Assembly: GCA_027257055.1 (NCBI GenBank)
Contig: JAPVLO010000138.1
Location: 6,448,001-6,512,000 of the forward strand
DNA from: Cephalopachus bancanus
Taxonomy: Eukaryota > Chordata > Mammalia > Primates > Tarsiidae
Direction of reading: 5' to 3'
DNA: 64,000 nt
Made by a program: the position numbers and the translations under genes. Below are positions 22,090 to 36,145 of this stretch, in pieces. Below the pieces are notes generated by a model. That model was not told the DNA's origin. It did no database searches and worked only from the letters and a program-made list of their open reading frames with translations. Numbering within the stretch: position 1 is the first letter of the stretch; the number at the start of each line of letters is the position of its first letter.

Positions 22090-24122
22090 CTAGTGGTATA
22101 TAACAAAGAGTTAAAAGTAAAAAGTAAGAATAGTTTTAATAAATTTTAATTATTTTTTGATACTAAATCTTGAAACACTGGTATGTATTTTACAATAGGG
22201 CACAACTCAGTTCAGACTAGACACGTTTCAAGAGATCATTAGATACATGAACTACTGGCTAAATCATATTGTTTAAGTATGAACTGAAGCAATAGTGTAC
22301 ATTTCCTCTGTTTGTCACATGCATAGCAAATGACTGACCTGCTTTTCTAAGCATTGAGTTCCACTTAGCATCTAGCAAGTATTTTCTCAAAGCTATGTTC
22401 TGTTATGTTTAAATAAATGACAAAACAAATGAACAAAGTGATCAACAATGAAGTACAAGATCACACAATGTCAAAAAATAGCAAATCATTTGGTATGGCT
22501 CCATGACCTATGAATGAAACAAAAGAAATAGAAGGTAGATATATTTGAAAAAAATATATATATATAGAGAGAAATATATCCAAAAGAACCTATGTAAATG
22601 TAACATATGCATATATAACATATATGTGTATGTGTGTATGTATATGTACAAATGAAAGAGAGAGAGAAGAGAGAGAAAGATTTAAGGAATTGCCTCACAC
22701 AAAAGTAAAAGCTGACAAGTTCAAAATCCTCAGGGTAGACCTACAGGCTGGAGAGTGATATAGAGAATACGTCGTGGAAAGGAAATTGAGTCCACCTAAA
22801 TAACTGGTTTACCAAAAACAAGCATAAAAATTGAAGTTTTAATACGAATTTACTTTGCAGGCTACTGATATTTTGCATAGTCTCTAAGATGTGTTGTTTT
22901 TAAATTCCAAGTGGAGCAATTGTGATGTGCAGAAAATTCTAAAGTCAAAATAATTGAGGCAGCATTTTTATACCATAAGTACACAAAACGATTATATATA
23001 TTAAAATTATATTAATTTGAATTCTGCAATTATATTGACCCTTTTGTTATTAGAGATATATTTTAAAATTTTATTACACGTGCATTTAAAAAACTTTTAC
23101 CCTGACAAGACTTTGTCTTTTTGTCAAACACAGATAAGATCACTTAGAACATAGATATTTCAATCAATTCACTTGTACGTTTCCAGAAAAAAGTTGCTGC
23201 AGAATCATATTCTATAAGATGATTCTTTAAACTAAGCATATTAGTTGAACTGTAGGTATTCAGTCTAGCCTGTAAGATAATACCAGGGCTAGTAATGATT
23301 CATTTTTCTCCCCACAATTTAAATAGTATTAACACATCATTGGTTTGAAAAATGTGCCCGCAAGTAAATTTCTAATCCATCATTAACAATTAATGTTTAA
23401 AAACTAAATTTTAACAAAAATATAACAATGATTTTTTTTCACTGAAATTGAAAACAAAAATGAACCCCTTCCACAATTTATAGAAACACAGAAATTACAG
23501 CTCCCGGCTTATTAACTATACCCTGGGATTAATTTAGATACTTCTAGAAAATGTATTAATTTTTTAAGCCTCTAGGGTAGCATTTGGCAAATTACTGCTT
23601 TAGTGCATTCAATGATACCTAAATCATTATAGCACTAACTTGTCTCTTATGTTAACCCTGAACTTTTCAACTATTAAAGATAAATATAGCCTAGGGTATT
23701 TTAAGCTGGAATATCAAACAAAAGGCTAATGACGGGCAGAGGTTGATGGATCCCTGAGAGTAAGACAGACCTTTTCTTTCATGATAACTCAGACAGAGTT
23801 TATTGTCAAACCTCTATGGATGAGATTAGAAACATTTGCTTCACTGTCGCATAAAACAGATTTTCTTTCTGCCCTACTTTGTGCCTTAAGCATTCTATAA
23901 GCGCACAATCTACAACCTGCACATTTCCTCACAGTAATGATCTCGAGTTTTATGTTTTATACCTTTTGAATTCAATATATTTTTAATTTTTCCCTATTTT
24001 ATGTAATTACATTAGTTATATCATTTATATAGTAATATGTCCTGGGTAATAAGTATTTTTAAGTTATAAATCAATATAAGGACAACTTTAACAGCTCAAT
24101 ATACTGGTTCCCACCAGTCTTT
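22090..24122. other. AT-rich intergenic stretch with TA/GA simple repeats
   Basis: Simple repeats of TATATAGAGAG, TATATG and GAGAGA type lie at 22549-22680. The GA run is followed by AAGGAATTGCCTCACAC and a CAGGCTGGAGAG-like section that may be a fragment of an old interspersed repeat I could not name. The remainder is AT-rich, with no gene recognised. Confidence 0.55.
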
Positions 24123-24338
24123 CTTTTTTTTTTTTTGAGTTGGAGTCTCACTCTGTCACCCAGACTGGAGAGAAGTGGCTGCTCCTGGCCACCGCAGCCT
24201 TGACCTGCTGGGCTCCGTCGATCCTTCCACCTCAGCCGTCCGAGTCAGCTGGAACTACAGGTGTGCACTACTATGTCCGGCTAATTTTGTGTTTATTGTA
24301 GGGACAGGGTCTCGCCAAGTTGCCCAGGCTGACTCACC
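24123..24338 (-). mobile_element. Alu-type SINE, 5'-truncated
   Basis: Antisense copy with the GAGTTGGAGTCTCACTCTGT right-monomer start and lineage style, ending inside the left monomer after GCCAAGTTGCCCAGGCTGAC. The outer part of the left monomer, carrying most of the Pol III promoter, is absent. Length is about 215 bp against about 290 bp for full copies. A clear target-site duplication was not found. Confidence 0.9.
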
Positions 24339-26389
24339 AGCGTTTCTAAACATAATCGCATTTGCTCATTTAGTGCATATTCATCCAAAGCATTCCTTGT
24401 GATGTTAAATGCATAGCATATGCTTGCATACATAGAAAATGCATTTCATATGCACATATACCTTAGGAGACACGTATCACTGATACAAGTGGTGTGTGGG
24501 ATTTTGTAAAAACGTATCGTAATCTCTATTTTTTCTTCATCCCACGAAATGACCTTTTTGGTTAATTTACTCAATCTTTCCAATCAAAGCAAAATATTTC
24601 ATAAGGATAAACTAGAACTTGTTATTCCATTATCTATAGATGAGCATTTGTAAGAGTTGGAAATTCTGAGATGTAACTTAAACAATAAGATGGATATTAT
24701 TACACATGACAAGATAAAAGGAGGGTGTGTTTTTTTAAGGATGAGTAAGCCAGGAGCACTATTCCTCCATCAAATCCCAAGTTATTTTCCATATCTGTGC
24801 TTAGCCATCTTCACTGTTTTGAAGATTCTCATGATTACAAGGCAACACAATTGTGTCTGTCATCACCTCCTTAACTAACCACATTCATGGGTAGAAAATG
24901 GCCCATCATGTATGACCAAAATGCATATCAAGTGCTATTTTCTTGGAACAATTCTACCAAGCTACACTCAGTCTCATTAACTATAATACATAATACAGGG
25001 TTACATGCCTATGTTTAAAGAAGTCCCTGTCAAGGTGAATGGAATTAACATCATTAGCAGACTAACCAAAAACCATGCCACCCACCCTGTCCACATTCTG
25101 TGGTTTACCAGGAGCCATGTTGTGAATCACATGTTCAATACCTGGGAAAATGCCAGAAAGGTGAAGAAATGGATATTTAGTAATAAACTGAAAGTGTCTG
25201 CCCTAAGTTCCCATTTCTCTAATTTGTTTTTTCAAAGGTTATAAATGATGCTTGCAAAAATATCACTTTGCAGGCCTCCTGTGCACATATGTAAGAATTT
25301 TTGAGGAATAGATGGAAAGAAGTAAAAAGCTGTCATGTTGATTCTAATAATTGCATCCACATTTCTATGAGTTTGCATACTTCTTTGTGTTTATTATTTA
25401 AACTAGAATGTTGTTGACAGTGAAAAGGATTATTTATAATTACGCCAAGTTAGGCAAAAAATAGCATTTTTCCATGTAACTGGGACAATTTGATCATACT
25501 ATACTTATACTTACTAGCAAGTATATGAGAGCATCTGAAAAAATTGTGATGTCATCAAAAGGTTTAATGTTATTAGAGAAAAACAAATCAGAATGAGTCA
25601 TGGATTATGTATCTACTTTTCATTTGCTTTTTCAAAAAATCTTTTAAGAAATACCTGTTCTTACATATATCTATTTTTCTTTTATTTGTATACCACTTTT
25701 ATCACTGTGGAATAAGAATCTTGGATCCTATCTATATATATGAAGACAAATAGATAGATAGATACCATTTATTTTCTTATTCATCAACACACTATTCCGA
25801 TTTTTTTAAAAACAGTGATGTAAGAAATCAATATAGTCAAATTCATCATATTGTTCTTTTAGGCCTTTTAAAAAATATTTTGTTCAAAAGGGCTCAAATA
25901 CTTTAGTATCTTACCTACATTTCATATATTTACTTCTAAAATTTTTATAAATTTTATTTATGATTCTTTGGATCATTTGAGATTAACAAGAAATGATTTT
26001 TTTCACAGAAGGCAAGATAATAACTACTTTTTTTCGATCGCATAGCCAATTGGCCTAATACCATTTGTTGAATTGTTGTTCCTGATTTTAAAGGAAATTT
26101 AACCACTATTTTTATCTTAAAAACCTTTGACATTTGAGAAGGAATCTTGTATTCATGAATGACTAACTTATAGAAATTGATATGCCTTTAAAAACAACTA
26201 GAAAGCTGTACAAAATAAATAAAACACAAGTTTCAATGCAATGAACAGAATTATGGTCTCTAAGAGAAGCGGGGAAAATGTGGTCAGTTAGATAGTGCCA
26301 GGTTGTGGACTTCAGGAAGATTCCAAGATATAGTTCAGGAGAGGCGAACTAAAACAAATAGGCAAGAAAATCTTTACAAAACTGGCATC
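24339..26389. other. AT-rich intergenic stretch, nothing recognised
   Basis: Contains a short GATA-type repeat (25747-25766). Open frames at 24657-24878 and 25005-25244 have no recognisable domain and no splice or promoter context that supports a gene. Confidence 0.6.
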
Positions 26390-27890
26390 TGTTAAGGACT
26401 TGAGTCCAGAATAATAAATAAACAGTCCAGTAAAAAGTAGGCAAAAGGCTAAAAATACATATCAACAAAGGTTCTACAAGAATGGTAATTAGAACAAAAA
26501 AATAAGCTCAGTAATGCCATTTAGTAAAGAATTTTAATTAAAACCACAGCATAATGATATTATGTATACTTTACAATTGCCAAAATGAAGACTGCCAACT
26601 CCAAATGTTTGTAAAGAGGTAGAACTCAAATTTTGCCAATGGGTTTGAAAAATGGTACAGTTACTTTGGAAGTTACTTTAGCAACTTTTTATGAAAATAA
26701 ACATATGCTTACTAAATGATTCAGCAATTCTACTCATAGGTTCTTACCCAAATTTCTGTTTCATACTGAAAGAACAGACCAAAGACAAGGAGAAAATACT
26801 AGTAAAACATGTATCTGAAAAGGGTTGTTGTCTAAAGTATCCAAACATTTATAAAACTCAACAATAATAAATCAAACCCAATTAAAAATTGAGAAAAGTT
26901 CTGAACAGAAATCTCACCAAGGAGGATTTTTCAGAAGATAAATTATAACATATGAAAAGACAGAAAGTGTTGAAAATTAAAACAACAGTGAGTTACTACT
27001 ACATTCCTATTAGAATGACTGAAATCCAAAACAAAGTGAATCCAAATCTGGGTCAGGATGTGGGACAGTGGGAACGTTGATTCATTTCTGGGAGGAATGA
27101 AAAATGGTGCAGTCACTTTGGAAGACTGTTTGTCGGTTCCTTAAATAATCTAAATATACTCTTACCGTATGATTCATCAAGCGTTGTCTTTGGTATTAGT
27201 CAAATTAGTTAAAAATTTATGTCCATACAAAGATTTGTGCATGCCTATGTGTAGCAGTTCTTTTCATAATTGTTACTATTTGGAAGTAAACAAGATGTCT
27301 TGCGGTAGACAGATGAATAAAAAAACTATCGTCTATCCATATAATACAATATTATTTTGTGCTGAAAAAGAAATGAGCCAGCAAACAAAGTTTTGGAGAG
27401 ACCTTAAATGTATATTGCTAACTGAAAGGAGTCAATTTTAAAAGGCTACATACTACATTATTCCAATTATATAAAATTTTGAAAAAAGAAAAATTATGAG
27501 TACAGTAAAAAGGTCAGTAGTAACGAGGGGTTAAGTTGGAGGGAAGAGTAGGTGCACAGGGGAGTTTTAGGACTGTGAAACTATTCTGTATAATATGTAA
27601 TGATAGATAAATATTATTACACATTTTGAGAAACTCATAGAGTGTATAACACAAAGGGAGAATCCTGAAGTAGACCATGGACTTTAACAGATAATGCATC
27701 AAGTAAGTTCATCAATTATAACAAATGTACCATTCTGGGGTGACATGTTGACATTGGTGAATGCAGTGTTTGTATGGCTGGAGGGAGTATATGGGAAATC
27801 TCTGTTTTTTCCATTTATTTTTCTTTAAACCTATAATTGCTTTAAAAAATTAAGTGCATTAATTTTTTTTTTCAAGAAAAAGAGAACTTT
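26390..27890 (+). mobile_element. Two overlapping old LINE-1 3' ends
   Basis: Two consecutive sections resemble the same old (L1M-like) ORF2 end/3' UTR. The first, about 26390-26790, includes GGTACAGTTACTTTGGAAG (26652-26670). The second, about 26800-27890, includes GGTGCAGTCACTTTGGAAGA (27104-27123). Both have the ACTCATAG/GATTCA-type 3' continuation. The second ends with a TATATGGGAAATCTCTGTT (27788-27806) section and an A-rich end near 27880, typical of old L1 tails. Either two independent insertions or a local duplication would give this. No intact frame remains. Confidence 0.72.
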
Positions 27891-28933
27891 ATAACCCATG
27901 GGAAGCATTTCTGAGAGCTGAAATCAAAATAAAATGCTTTTGGAATGTATATTTCTTGAAAACATGGATTTAGGTAAATAAGGGAATAATTAGAAAAGCA
28001 TTGCAACTAGTATATAATATTTTTACATAACAGTCAAAAAACTACAGTAGTGAAATAGAAATATATCACATAGAAAAGTATAAAAGCAATGGTGTATATT
28101 CCTCTTCTGTTATGACTTCTTCATATGAAATTAGAAAACAATATTGCCTGACCTCCAACGAATTGTGATGGAATGATTGAAAGAAAATAATATAATATTT
28201 AGAAAATCTAGAAAAATTGGAACTACTTTAACAAACACTAAGATTTTAAAGGTTAGTAACGTTTGTTGCAGAATTACTGACAATTTTAGAAAATTATAAA
28301 ACTCAGCCACCGAAACCTAAAACAAAAGTGTATATATTTATGTTTTACTTGAAAAACAAAGACAGAGAGCTAGGCAAATGGTAGTTTGATATAGACAAAT
28401 AATAAATAGATAGATGTCTAGAAATAGAAATGGATATAGATACCAAATATAAATATAGATATATACTAGACATAAAAATTAAAGATACATTACCATAACA
28501 CAAACCTTATAAAGAAATTAGAATAAAACATGAATTAAATTCAGTCATTTAGGCACATAGAAAAAACTAGTGTGATCAGTATTATTCTGAAGAGAAATTA
28601 TACTAACTTCAGTGAATATCTTCATATGCTAGATAAAGAGGTCAAATAGACAAAGTCAAAGACAATCAATACTGATTTTTTAGAGTATTTTGATCCTCTG
28701 CCATTTGAAGTTATTTTTGACAAACTATTTAATCGCTAAGTCCAATTATGCTAATGGGTGAATGAATAGTCAACTTTTGAGTCAACTCTTGATTAGCAGT
28801 GATCAGTAGTTATACTTCCCTTGAGGTTTAACTTTGAAGGAAAAGTTCAGAATATGATCATTTTATAAAAGAAATAAAAATAGATTTTTAAGCGAGCTTT
28901 CAAATTGGTGGAAGAAAATGACCCTTTTGAAAG
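27891..28933. other. AT-rich intergenic stretch with GATA-like repeat
   Basis: A degenerate ATAGATA/ATATAGAT simple repeat lies at about 28396-28470. No gene or other repeat was recognised. Confidence 0.6.
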
Positions 28934-28946
28934 TTGGTTAAATTCT

Positions 28947-29245
28947 AGACTCGGTGGCTCAGCCTGTAATCCCAGCACTTTGGGAGGCTGAGGTGAGTGG
29001 ATTGCCTCAGCCTGTAGGTTCGAGACCAGCCTGGGCAACATGATGAGCCCTCGTCTCTACAAAAAATAAAAAAGTCAGTTGGGCGTGGTAGTGCGCTCCT
29101 GTAGTTCCAGCTACTTGGAAGGTTGAGGCGGAAGGATCGATGGAGTCCTGCAGGTTGAGGCTGGGATGGCTGTGAGTGTGCCACTGCCCTCCAACCTGGA
29201 AGACAGAGTGAGGCTCTGACTCAAAAAAGAAAAAGAAAAAGAAAA
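28947..29245 (+). mobile_element. Dimeric Alu-type SINE (lineage style)
   Basis: Sense copy from AGACTCGGTGGCTCAGCCTG to a tail of (AAAAAG)n. Flanking duplication: TTGGTTAAATTCT at 28934-28946 and TTGGTTACATTCT at 29246-29258, one mismatch in 13. The tail has become a short AAAAAG microsatellite. The antisense frames over it are SINE translations. Confidence 0.94.
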
Positions 29246-29258
29246 TTGGTTACATTCT

Positions 29259-30820
29259 ACAGGGTGGGATAAAAAATGATGTACAAAGGAGAGAAAAATA
29301 TACACCAATGTGCATACAGGTGCAATTTTTTGAGAAAAAGAAAATGTATACTAATTTTAAAAATACTTGATTATTTAAGAAAAATAGATATAATAAAAAT
29401 GTGACATTTATTTAAGTTTAAATATCTGTTTATGAAGCTATTCATTATTTCACATTCTGAACTGACCTGATTTGCATTATTCTTAATCAGACATTATATA
29501 ATTCATTTAACATTTTCTGAACAATAGTAAGTAGAACAGCACTAGTTCAAGATTTTATTTAAAATAATAGATTAGGTCACTAATACTCAAAAAATATATT
29601 CCTAATGATACAATCCTATTTTGACATGGTCTTAAAATAATTTTCAAATTTATATCATTAGAAAGGAGTCACCTATAATTTCACAAGATCTGGTCTTACT
29701 TTTCTGCTTTATACATAGGCTTAGTGATTTCAGACTGGGATACGATGTGCATGTGTGTCTCTATTTTTCTTGCTTACCTTTGGACAAGCCAACTGCACAA
29801 ATTTAATCACACTGGATAGTGGATCCTCTGTAATAAATCTTTATTGGACAAGTAGATCACCCAAAATAAATCATTTGTGGGTGAATGAAACAACTTTGCT
29901 CAAACATCCATAGAAAAAGAGCTCATCCATCATAAATCAAAGAATGATAAGTGGACCAACCTTGATTTACTGCCTCTAACCATGACGATGGTTTTGCCTC
30001 ACCTAAGATATACCATAATTTTGCAAACAGTGCATAGTTTAGAAAAACATAGAAAGAGTTCCCTCCCTAATATTGCCTTTCAAGGTCTCTTTTCCAATGA
30101 AGCAATAGCATCAGGAGTAAAAGAAAAAGAAAAATAAGTTCCTGCACATCATTCAGTTATATTAATTTAGCAATGTGATATAAAATAAAGAGAACTTTGA
30201 AATGATCAAAAACTGAGTCCAAATTCAGGAACTCCTGTTATTAATATCACCTTAAATAAATATTTTCTTCTTGTAAAATTGCAGTGATAATAGACAACTT
30301 TATAGGCACCCCGGGGAGTAAATTAGATGCTTAATAATATAAATTTACATTGTTCATATATTTTAGAATATGTATTTCTTTTGTTCCTTTTCTTAAAATA
30401 CAAAGTAAGATATGCATAACACTGTTCCTATATTTCATAGAATGAGAACAAAGCAAACTAATCACAAAATGATATGATAATACTTAAACAGAGATATGAA
30501 TAAGGAATTATTAGGGCAATTAAATCATAATCAATGGTAAAATTTCCACAAAAATAAAAGGCTTTCACGAAGACTCTTAAAACTCAAAAGATACATGAGA
30601 TGGTCAATGACGGGAAGGGAAGAATATGTGTAAAAATTAGTGAGGGACTGTACTCTAAAGACTGTAAATGTACGAATCTATATAATTATGTATATGCCTG
30701 TTTGCATGTGTGTGATAATAAAATAGTTTGATTTAGGAAGGGACCAAATCATAAAATACCTTCTATGTCTGGCTAAATACTTAAAATTTTATCCGCAGCT
30801 GACAAAGCATTACTGATGGC

Positions 30821-30868
<48 letters not shown>

Positions 30869-33470
30869 ATATAAACATATATAGTCTATTCATGAGACTT
30901 CTACAAAAGCAGTGCTACTCATTACTTCAGCTGAAATAAAGTTATTTTTCCATGTGATTTATATAAATTATTATCCTGGAAACCAAACCATCAAATGCAC
31001 CTTGACAAAACATTTTCTGCTAGAGTTAATACAATACATAAATTCAACAGTTCTTAGTTCTAGTAAATATGATATAAATGATAGGAAAATAATAATGCTG
31101 AGATAATCATTTACACTAGGGTGATATTTTAGTCTTATTTTGCATAGATAAAAGATAAGCATATCCTTTTAAATGTCAAACATCTTTGCTTAATATATTT
31201 CATTCACAGTAATATATATGTATAAATTAATATGTAACTTTGCCATTGAATTCACCATGCATTTTTATCATAAAATCAAACTTTTGAATTTTTTGATAGT
31301 GTTAATATATTTACTTTTCACCTTTCTTTTTATTAATGTTCAAAAATATATTTTTATACTAATTTTTGTAATCCTGTACTTAATGATTATATTCTTCATA
31401 TATTATCCCGAAAAAAAGTTTGTATTGATTTTGACTGATTTTTTTTATTTATATAAGAAATACAAAGTACCTGATTTTACCATCAAGATCAAGGATTTTA
31501 TGCCTTGTAGAATAAAAAGTATTTTACTTTCTCATGATGAGCTTAAGTAGAATAGAAAGAATGCCTTAAGGTCTTATTTTTGGTTGTATGTTTTATTTTT
31601 GTTCATATATTCTTAAAGGGTTAATGTCCTATAATCAGAAATTAACATGAATTAGTATCTGCTCAAATAGTTATAGGCAAGAAAAATATTTTCTTCTTCT
31701 TTTCAAAAGCATAATAAAATATTTTCGTGATACAGGATTTACTGAAAAACATCACTATACAACAAATGTAAATATTAATATCACTCGATCTGTGTTTTTA
31801 TAAATATTTTTCACAATATCTTTATAACAGGTATGGTAAAGTGCTAAGAAGATTAAATGAAGGAATAAAGAAAATGTTCCTTCTTAAACAATTAAGTTCC
31901 CAATCTAAGAAAATGAATTAAATGAAGTTCTATGTGTCTGAATTTTAAAATCCAGATTTTCATGTGTGTAGTAATGGATATCCTGGTTTATTTTTCTCCC
32001 AACTTATATTATTTATTTAAGGATGTATGTACATAATTTCTTCAGGCTAACAAGTATAATTTTCAGATGCTTTTGAAATTTCTGGGGATAGATTGGAATA
32101 ATCAAAACCTAATAACAAATGTTGGATGGTCCTATTGATTATGTCTGAACATTCCTGTTGCTTTATATTTTGACTTGATTGCAAGAAAGCTAGATGCCAG
32201 GATTATTTCTTGTTCCTGTGAAAACCAGGATACCTGCATTGCGGAGAATTGGAAGATTCATTAGAGTTCTTAAATGGTTTTTTCAAGAGAGTGTAGTTGT
32301 TTTCAACTAGAACCCCACAAGCAAAATTTTCAGAATTGTTCTTTCTCCTAGTCTTTAGTAATTATGTATTAAGTATTATATAGGCGGATGCTTTGATGGG
32401 CCGTATAATATGTGCTGACAGTACAACAGCTACAAACTTTTTATTATGTAAAATGATTTCTTGTCATTCTTCCTTACATACAATCTCCAACTTCAAACAC
32501 TTTTATGGACAGTGAGGCAAACAGAAACTAGGTTTGTCAATTTCTCTTCATTACTAATGTTTTGAAATAATGTCAGTCTTTAATTGCATGTAAAGGTCTT
32601 GTCAATGTTTGTAAGTCTGCCTGGTTACTGCTCATAGGTACAATGATACAAGTGGTGACATTATAGTATCTTATAGTATACGTATACAGCATACAAACCA
32701 TGTAATGACTGAAAGCACACACATAATCAGTGTCCTCATCTGTGAAGTTCTATTTCTTCTACAGAACTGTAGCCGAGCATTTCTTATGTCTGACTGTCCA
32801 GTCTGGAGTTTCATTACCTGTATTTTAGTGGGAAAGGGAAAATATTTTCAATATTTATGGTTGGATCTAAGCAGGAGCTAGTTGGAAATGCATCTGAGTT
32901 CTAGAATTTAGGTCTAAGAACCCTATCATTCCCCTACTCACTATTCTTTAAACTATAGACTTCTTACTTGTGTAGAGTTAATTGCTTGCCTCCTAAACGT
33001 CAAGGCATTCCTCTATCGAAGCAATTTATTACAAACCTGTCAGATCTTTATAACTTGTCCTTCTGGGTAGCAAGGCCTCAGCATAGCTTTCACCTATATA
33101 AAAAGTCTATTCTGTGTACTGTGCATTTTGTGGGTTGCAAAACATCATTATATCATTTATTATATTTTTTGACAATCAGGCCACATTTTCAATGGCCTAT
33201 TTTGCTATGATATTTCTTGCAGTGATAACTTTTATGACATTCCACACTCAACATTGGAGGGAATTATTTTTCAGGCCTCTCTATTTCCATCCCAAACAAA
33301 TGATAACTTCATGATGCATGAACTGTGCTTCCCTTTCATTCACTTATATGATAGGGAAGTTTATCAACCACTCTTTCCAAACCAGGATTTTCTGTTGTTA
33401 ATTTCTTAATATTATTTTCTTAGTATTATTTCTTAGTATTATTTTCCTACCAACATTTCCTGCTTATACC
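29259..33470. other. Long AT-rich intergenic stretch with a (TG)n microsatellite
   Basis: About 4 kb with no recognised element except (TG)n at 30826-30868. The 110-codon plus frame at 31218-31550 is Leu/Ile/Phe-rich, as expected for chance translation of AT-rich DNA, and has no conserved motif. Frames at 32968-33314 overlap in two phases and are not supported. A short tandem pattern of CTTAGTATTATTT lies at about 33400-33450. Confidence 0.6.
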
Positions 33471-35131
33471 CTCGAACTTTGATGATGATGTACTTTCTTT
33501 TTTTCCATTTTCCTTGAGAAGTTTTACAGCATCCCCTGATCAACACTTATATGTTTCTTCCCCTTTCCTCTCCTACTGTCAACACTCCAGTTCATCCTAC
33601 GAACTACAATCAGATTACTTTTCATTGTGCCTTTTTCTTTTTTCATAGTTTACACAGAGCCCACCTAAGCTAATCTTTCACATAAACTGCTTTTCAAGCT
33701 ACCTCTTGAATGTTCTAATGTTGACCTCTGCCTATTAACTATCTTGATTATTTAGTGTAGTTCCAGTTTACAGAGTAAGATTTATACTCAATCCTTATCA
33801 CGTTATAAAGAATCCATCAAGAAAAACAAACCAGCTATGACAGCTTATTTTTATATCAGAGGTTCACAAATCTTTGTGTGCCTAAAGAAATCACATAAAA
33901 GTATCAGTTGTTTAAAAAGTGCATATTCTAATTTTTATTCATAGATAGTCTAATTCAACAGCAGGGTTTGGAGAGCAGAAACATACATTTTGACAGAAAC
34001 CTCAGAACATTTTGCTGATGATGACCTGAGACAATTTGACTATTGCTCAATGCCTTCTGAGAACAATCCCAATGTGAATGTTTCATTTTTTTCTCTAGAA
34101 ATTGCACTCAGTAAATTATTTTATGTTGAAATTATTGCTGTGATAGTTGGTCTAGTAGTCTGAAAAAGGTATTTTTCTTTCATTGTCCAGGAAATAAAAA
34201 CATATTGATACCAATGCATGGTTAAATTTAATCTTTTATTCATAATCTATTTCCTCTAAAGACATTTTTATCATGTAAATTCATATGAAACATATAACTA
34301 TTTCAATTCCTGTTTACAAGTAATCCTAGATATCTTCTGTGATATTATCATTGTCAATTTTGGGGCTATCAATGTACATAACTACCTTTACCCGTATATT
34401 GTATGATGCTTTGAGGACCAGGCACAAAAATGTCACTCTGTGCTACAGGAAGCCGATAAGTAAAACGGTCATAAAATCGTTAGCATGTTAATAGCTATTT
34501 TTTGGTATATAATATATAATTCACCCTTGGTTTCTTTCCTCAAATTAAGAAGTTATCAAGTAATAATCAAGTGTAATATCATGTGTTTCTAAACTTTATT
34601 ATGGAAGGTTGGACAAGTCAGTTTCATTACAGCCTATATTTGAGTCTGTTATAGACAACCAAGTCCTATCAAAAATGATGATAAATTATGAAACATATAA
34701 TCTTAAGGAAACACAATGTTATTATTTTCTGTTACCATTTGCATTATGAAAATTCCTAGTTTATTACAGTAACAACATTCTCACTTTTATTTTATGAACA
34801 GTACTTTAGGAAAAGTTCCAGATAGACTACCAACTTCATGATGAAGGAAAATTTCTAGTCCAGTAGCTAATGTTTGTATTAAATAATATGGGAGTCACCC
34901 CAAATTAAAGTTTAGAGATTAAAATGCTCTCCCAATCACAGTAATAATGCAAAGAGCAATGGCGAAGCTACCACCTCTCACTAGCAGGAAATTCAGTTTC
35001 TCTTTTAGGGTCCTCCACCTGTTCTATATCCAGGAGTTAACAAATGACTGGTGTACTGCTCTGTCACTGTACTCAGACATCCCTCTCCCAAGGTTTCAAA
35101 ACACCACAAGTAGGATAATCTATCCATTATT
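33471..35131. other. Intergenic stretch, possible decayed L2 at its left end
   Basis: The pyrimidine-rich section at about 33530-33790 (for example TCCTACTGTCAACACTCCAG) has the composition of an old L2 fragment, but the match is too weak to name firmly. The remainder is AT-rich with nothing recognised. Confidence 0.4.
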
Positions 35132-36145
35132 CCTGATCAAATCCCCAGATGTCCATGCCATAAGAGATAAGATAGACAAGTGGAGCCTCATTAAACTGAA
35201 AAGCCTCTGCAAAGCAAAAGAAACCATCAAAAGAGTAGAGAGACAGCCCACAGACTGGGAAAAATATTTGCCAACTGTAAATCTGACAAAGGACCAGCAT
35301 CTAAAATCTACAAGGAACTCAAAGTGCCCCAAAAAAAACCAGCCCCATTACAAACTGGGCAAAATATATGAATAGATACTTCTCAAAGGAAGACATACAA
35401 GCAGACAACAGCTACATGAAAAAATGCTCAGCCTCACGAGTCTTCAAAGAAATGCAAATTAAAACCACACTGAGATACCACCTAACTCCAATAAGGATGG
35501 CCATCATCAATAACTCAAAAAACAACAGATGCTGGAGAGGATATGGGGAAAAGAGAACATTTCTACACTGTTGGTAGAGTGTAAACTAGTACAGCCCCTG
35601 TGGAAAACAATGTGGCAATTCCTAAAATATCTAAAAATTGACTTCCCATACGACCCCAGAATCCCCTTGCTGGGAATACACAGGAGGAACTCAAATCGCT
35701 CTATGGAAAAGATACCTGCACATGCATGTTTATCAGCTTTATTTACAATAGCAAAAGCATGGAAAAAACCATGCTGCCCTCTGAAAGAGGGCTGGATAAA
35801 AAAAAATGTGGTACACATACATGATGGAATGTTATGCAGCCATAAAGAAGAACAAAATTATGGACTTTGCAGTAACTTGGATGGACTTAGAGGCTATACT
35901 AGTGAATGATTTATCACAGAAACAAAGAACCTAGTATCACACACTCTCACTCATAAACGGACCTTGAACAACTATCATAATTCTATGAGAAAGGGATAGG
36001 TAGTAGTGAAAAAATCCCAGGGGGGAGGGGAAACTGCTGGGGAGGGGGCACACACTTCATCAACAAGGGTGCCTGCACAATGACCATTTGGTTACCTAAT
36101 CCTGAATTGTAACCCACATCTTTAAAATTAAAAAAAAAAAATTAT
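35132..36145 (+). mobile_element. LINE-1 3' end, 5'-truncated
   Basis: Starts inside ORF2 near CCTGATCAAATCCCCAGATG. The reading passes through AIRDKIDKWSLIKLKSLCKA (35158-35217), the block [15 protein letters not shown], and the cysteine-rich end, where the second Cys of the knuckle is changed (CWRGYGEKR at 35532 onward). The 3' UTR contains the G-rich AGGGGGGAGGGGAAACTGC-like run (36019-36036) and an A-run at about 36129-36140. The 142-codon frame 34947-35375 fuses unrelated upstream sequence to L1 and is not a gene. About 75-80% of the L1 is missing at the 5' side. Confidence 0.9.

Noticed and set aside
25005..25244. 79-codon plus-strand frame considered as a processed pseudogene
   Set aside because: No protein family recognised, no A-tail and no flanking duplication seen.
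31218..31550. 110-codon plus-strand frame rich in Leu, Ile and Phe
   Set aside because: Composition follows the AT-rich DNA, with no domain or conserved motif and no promoter or splice context.
34947..35375. 142-codon plus-strand frame
   Set aside because: Only the 3' part is L1 ORF2; the first part is unrelated upstream sequence read through by chance.
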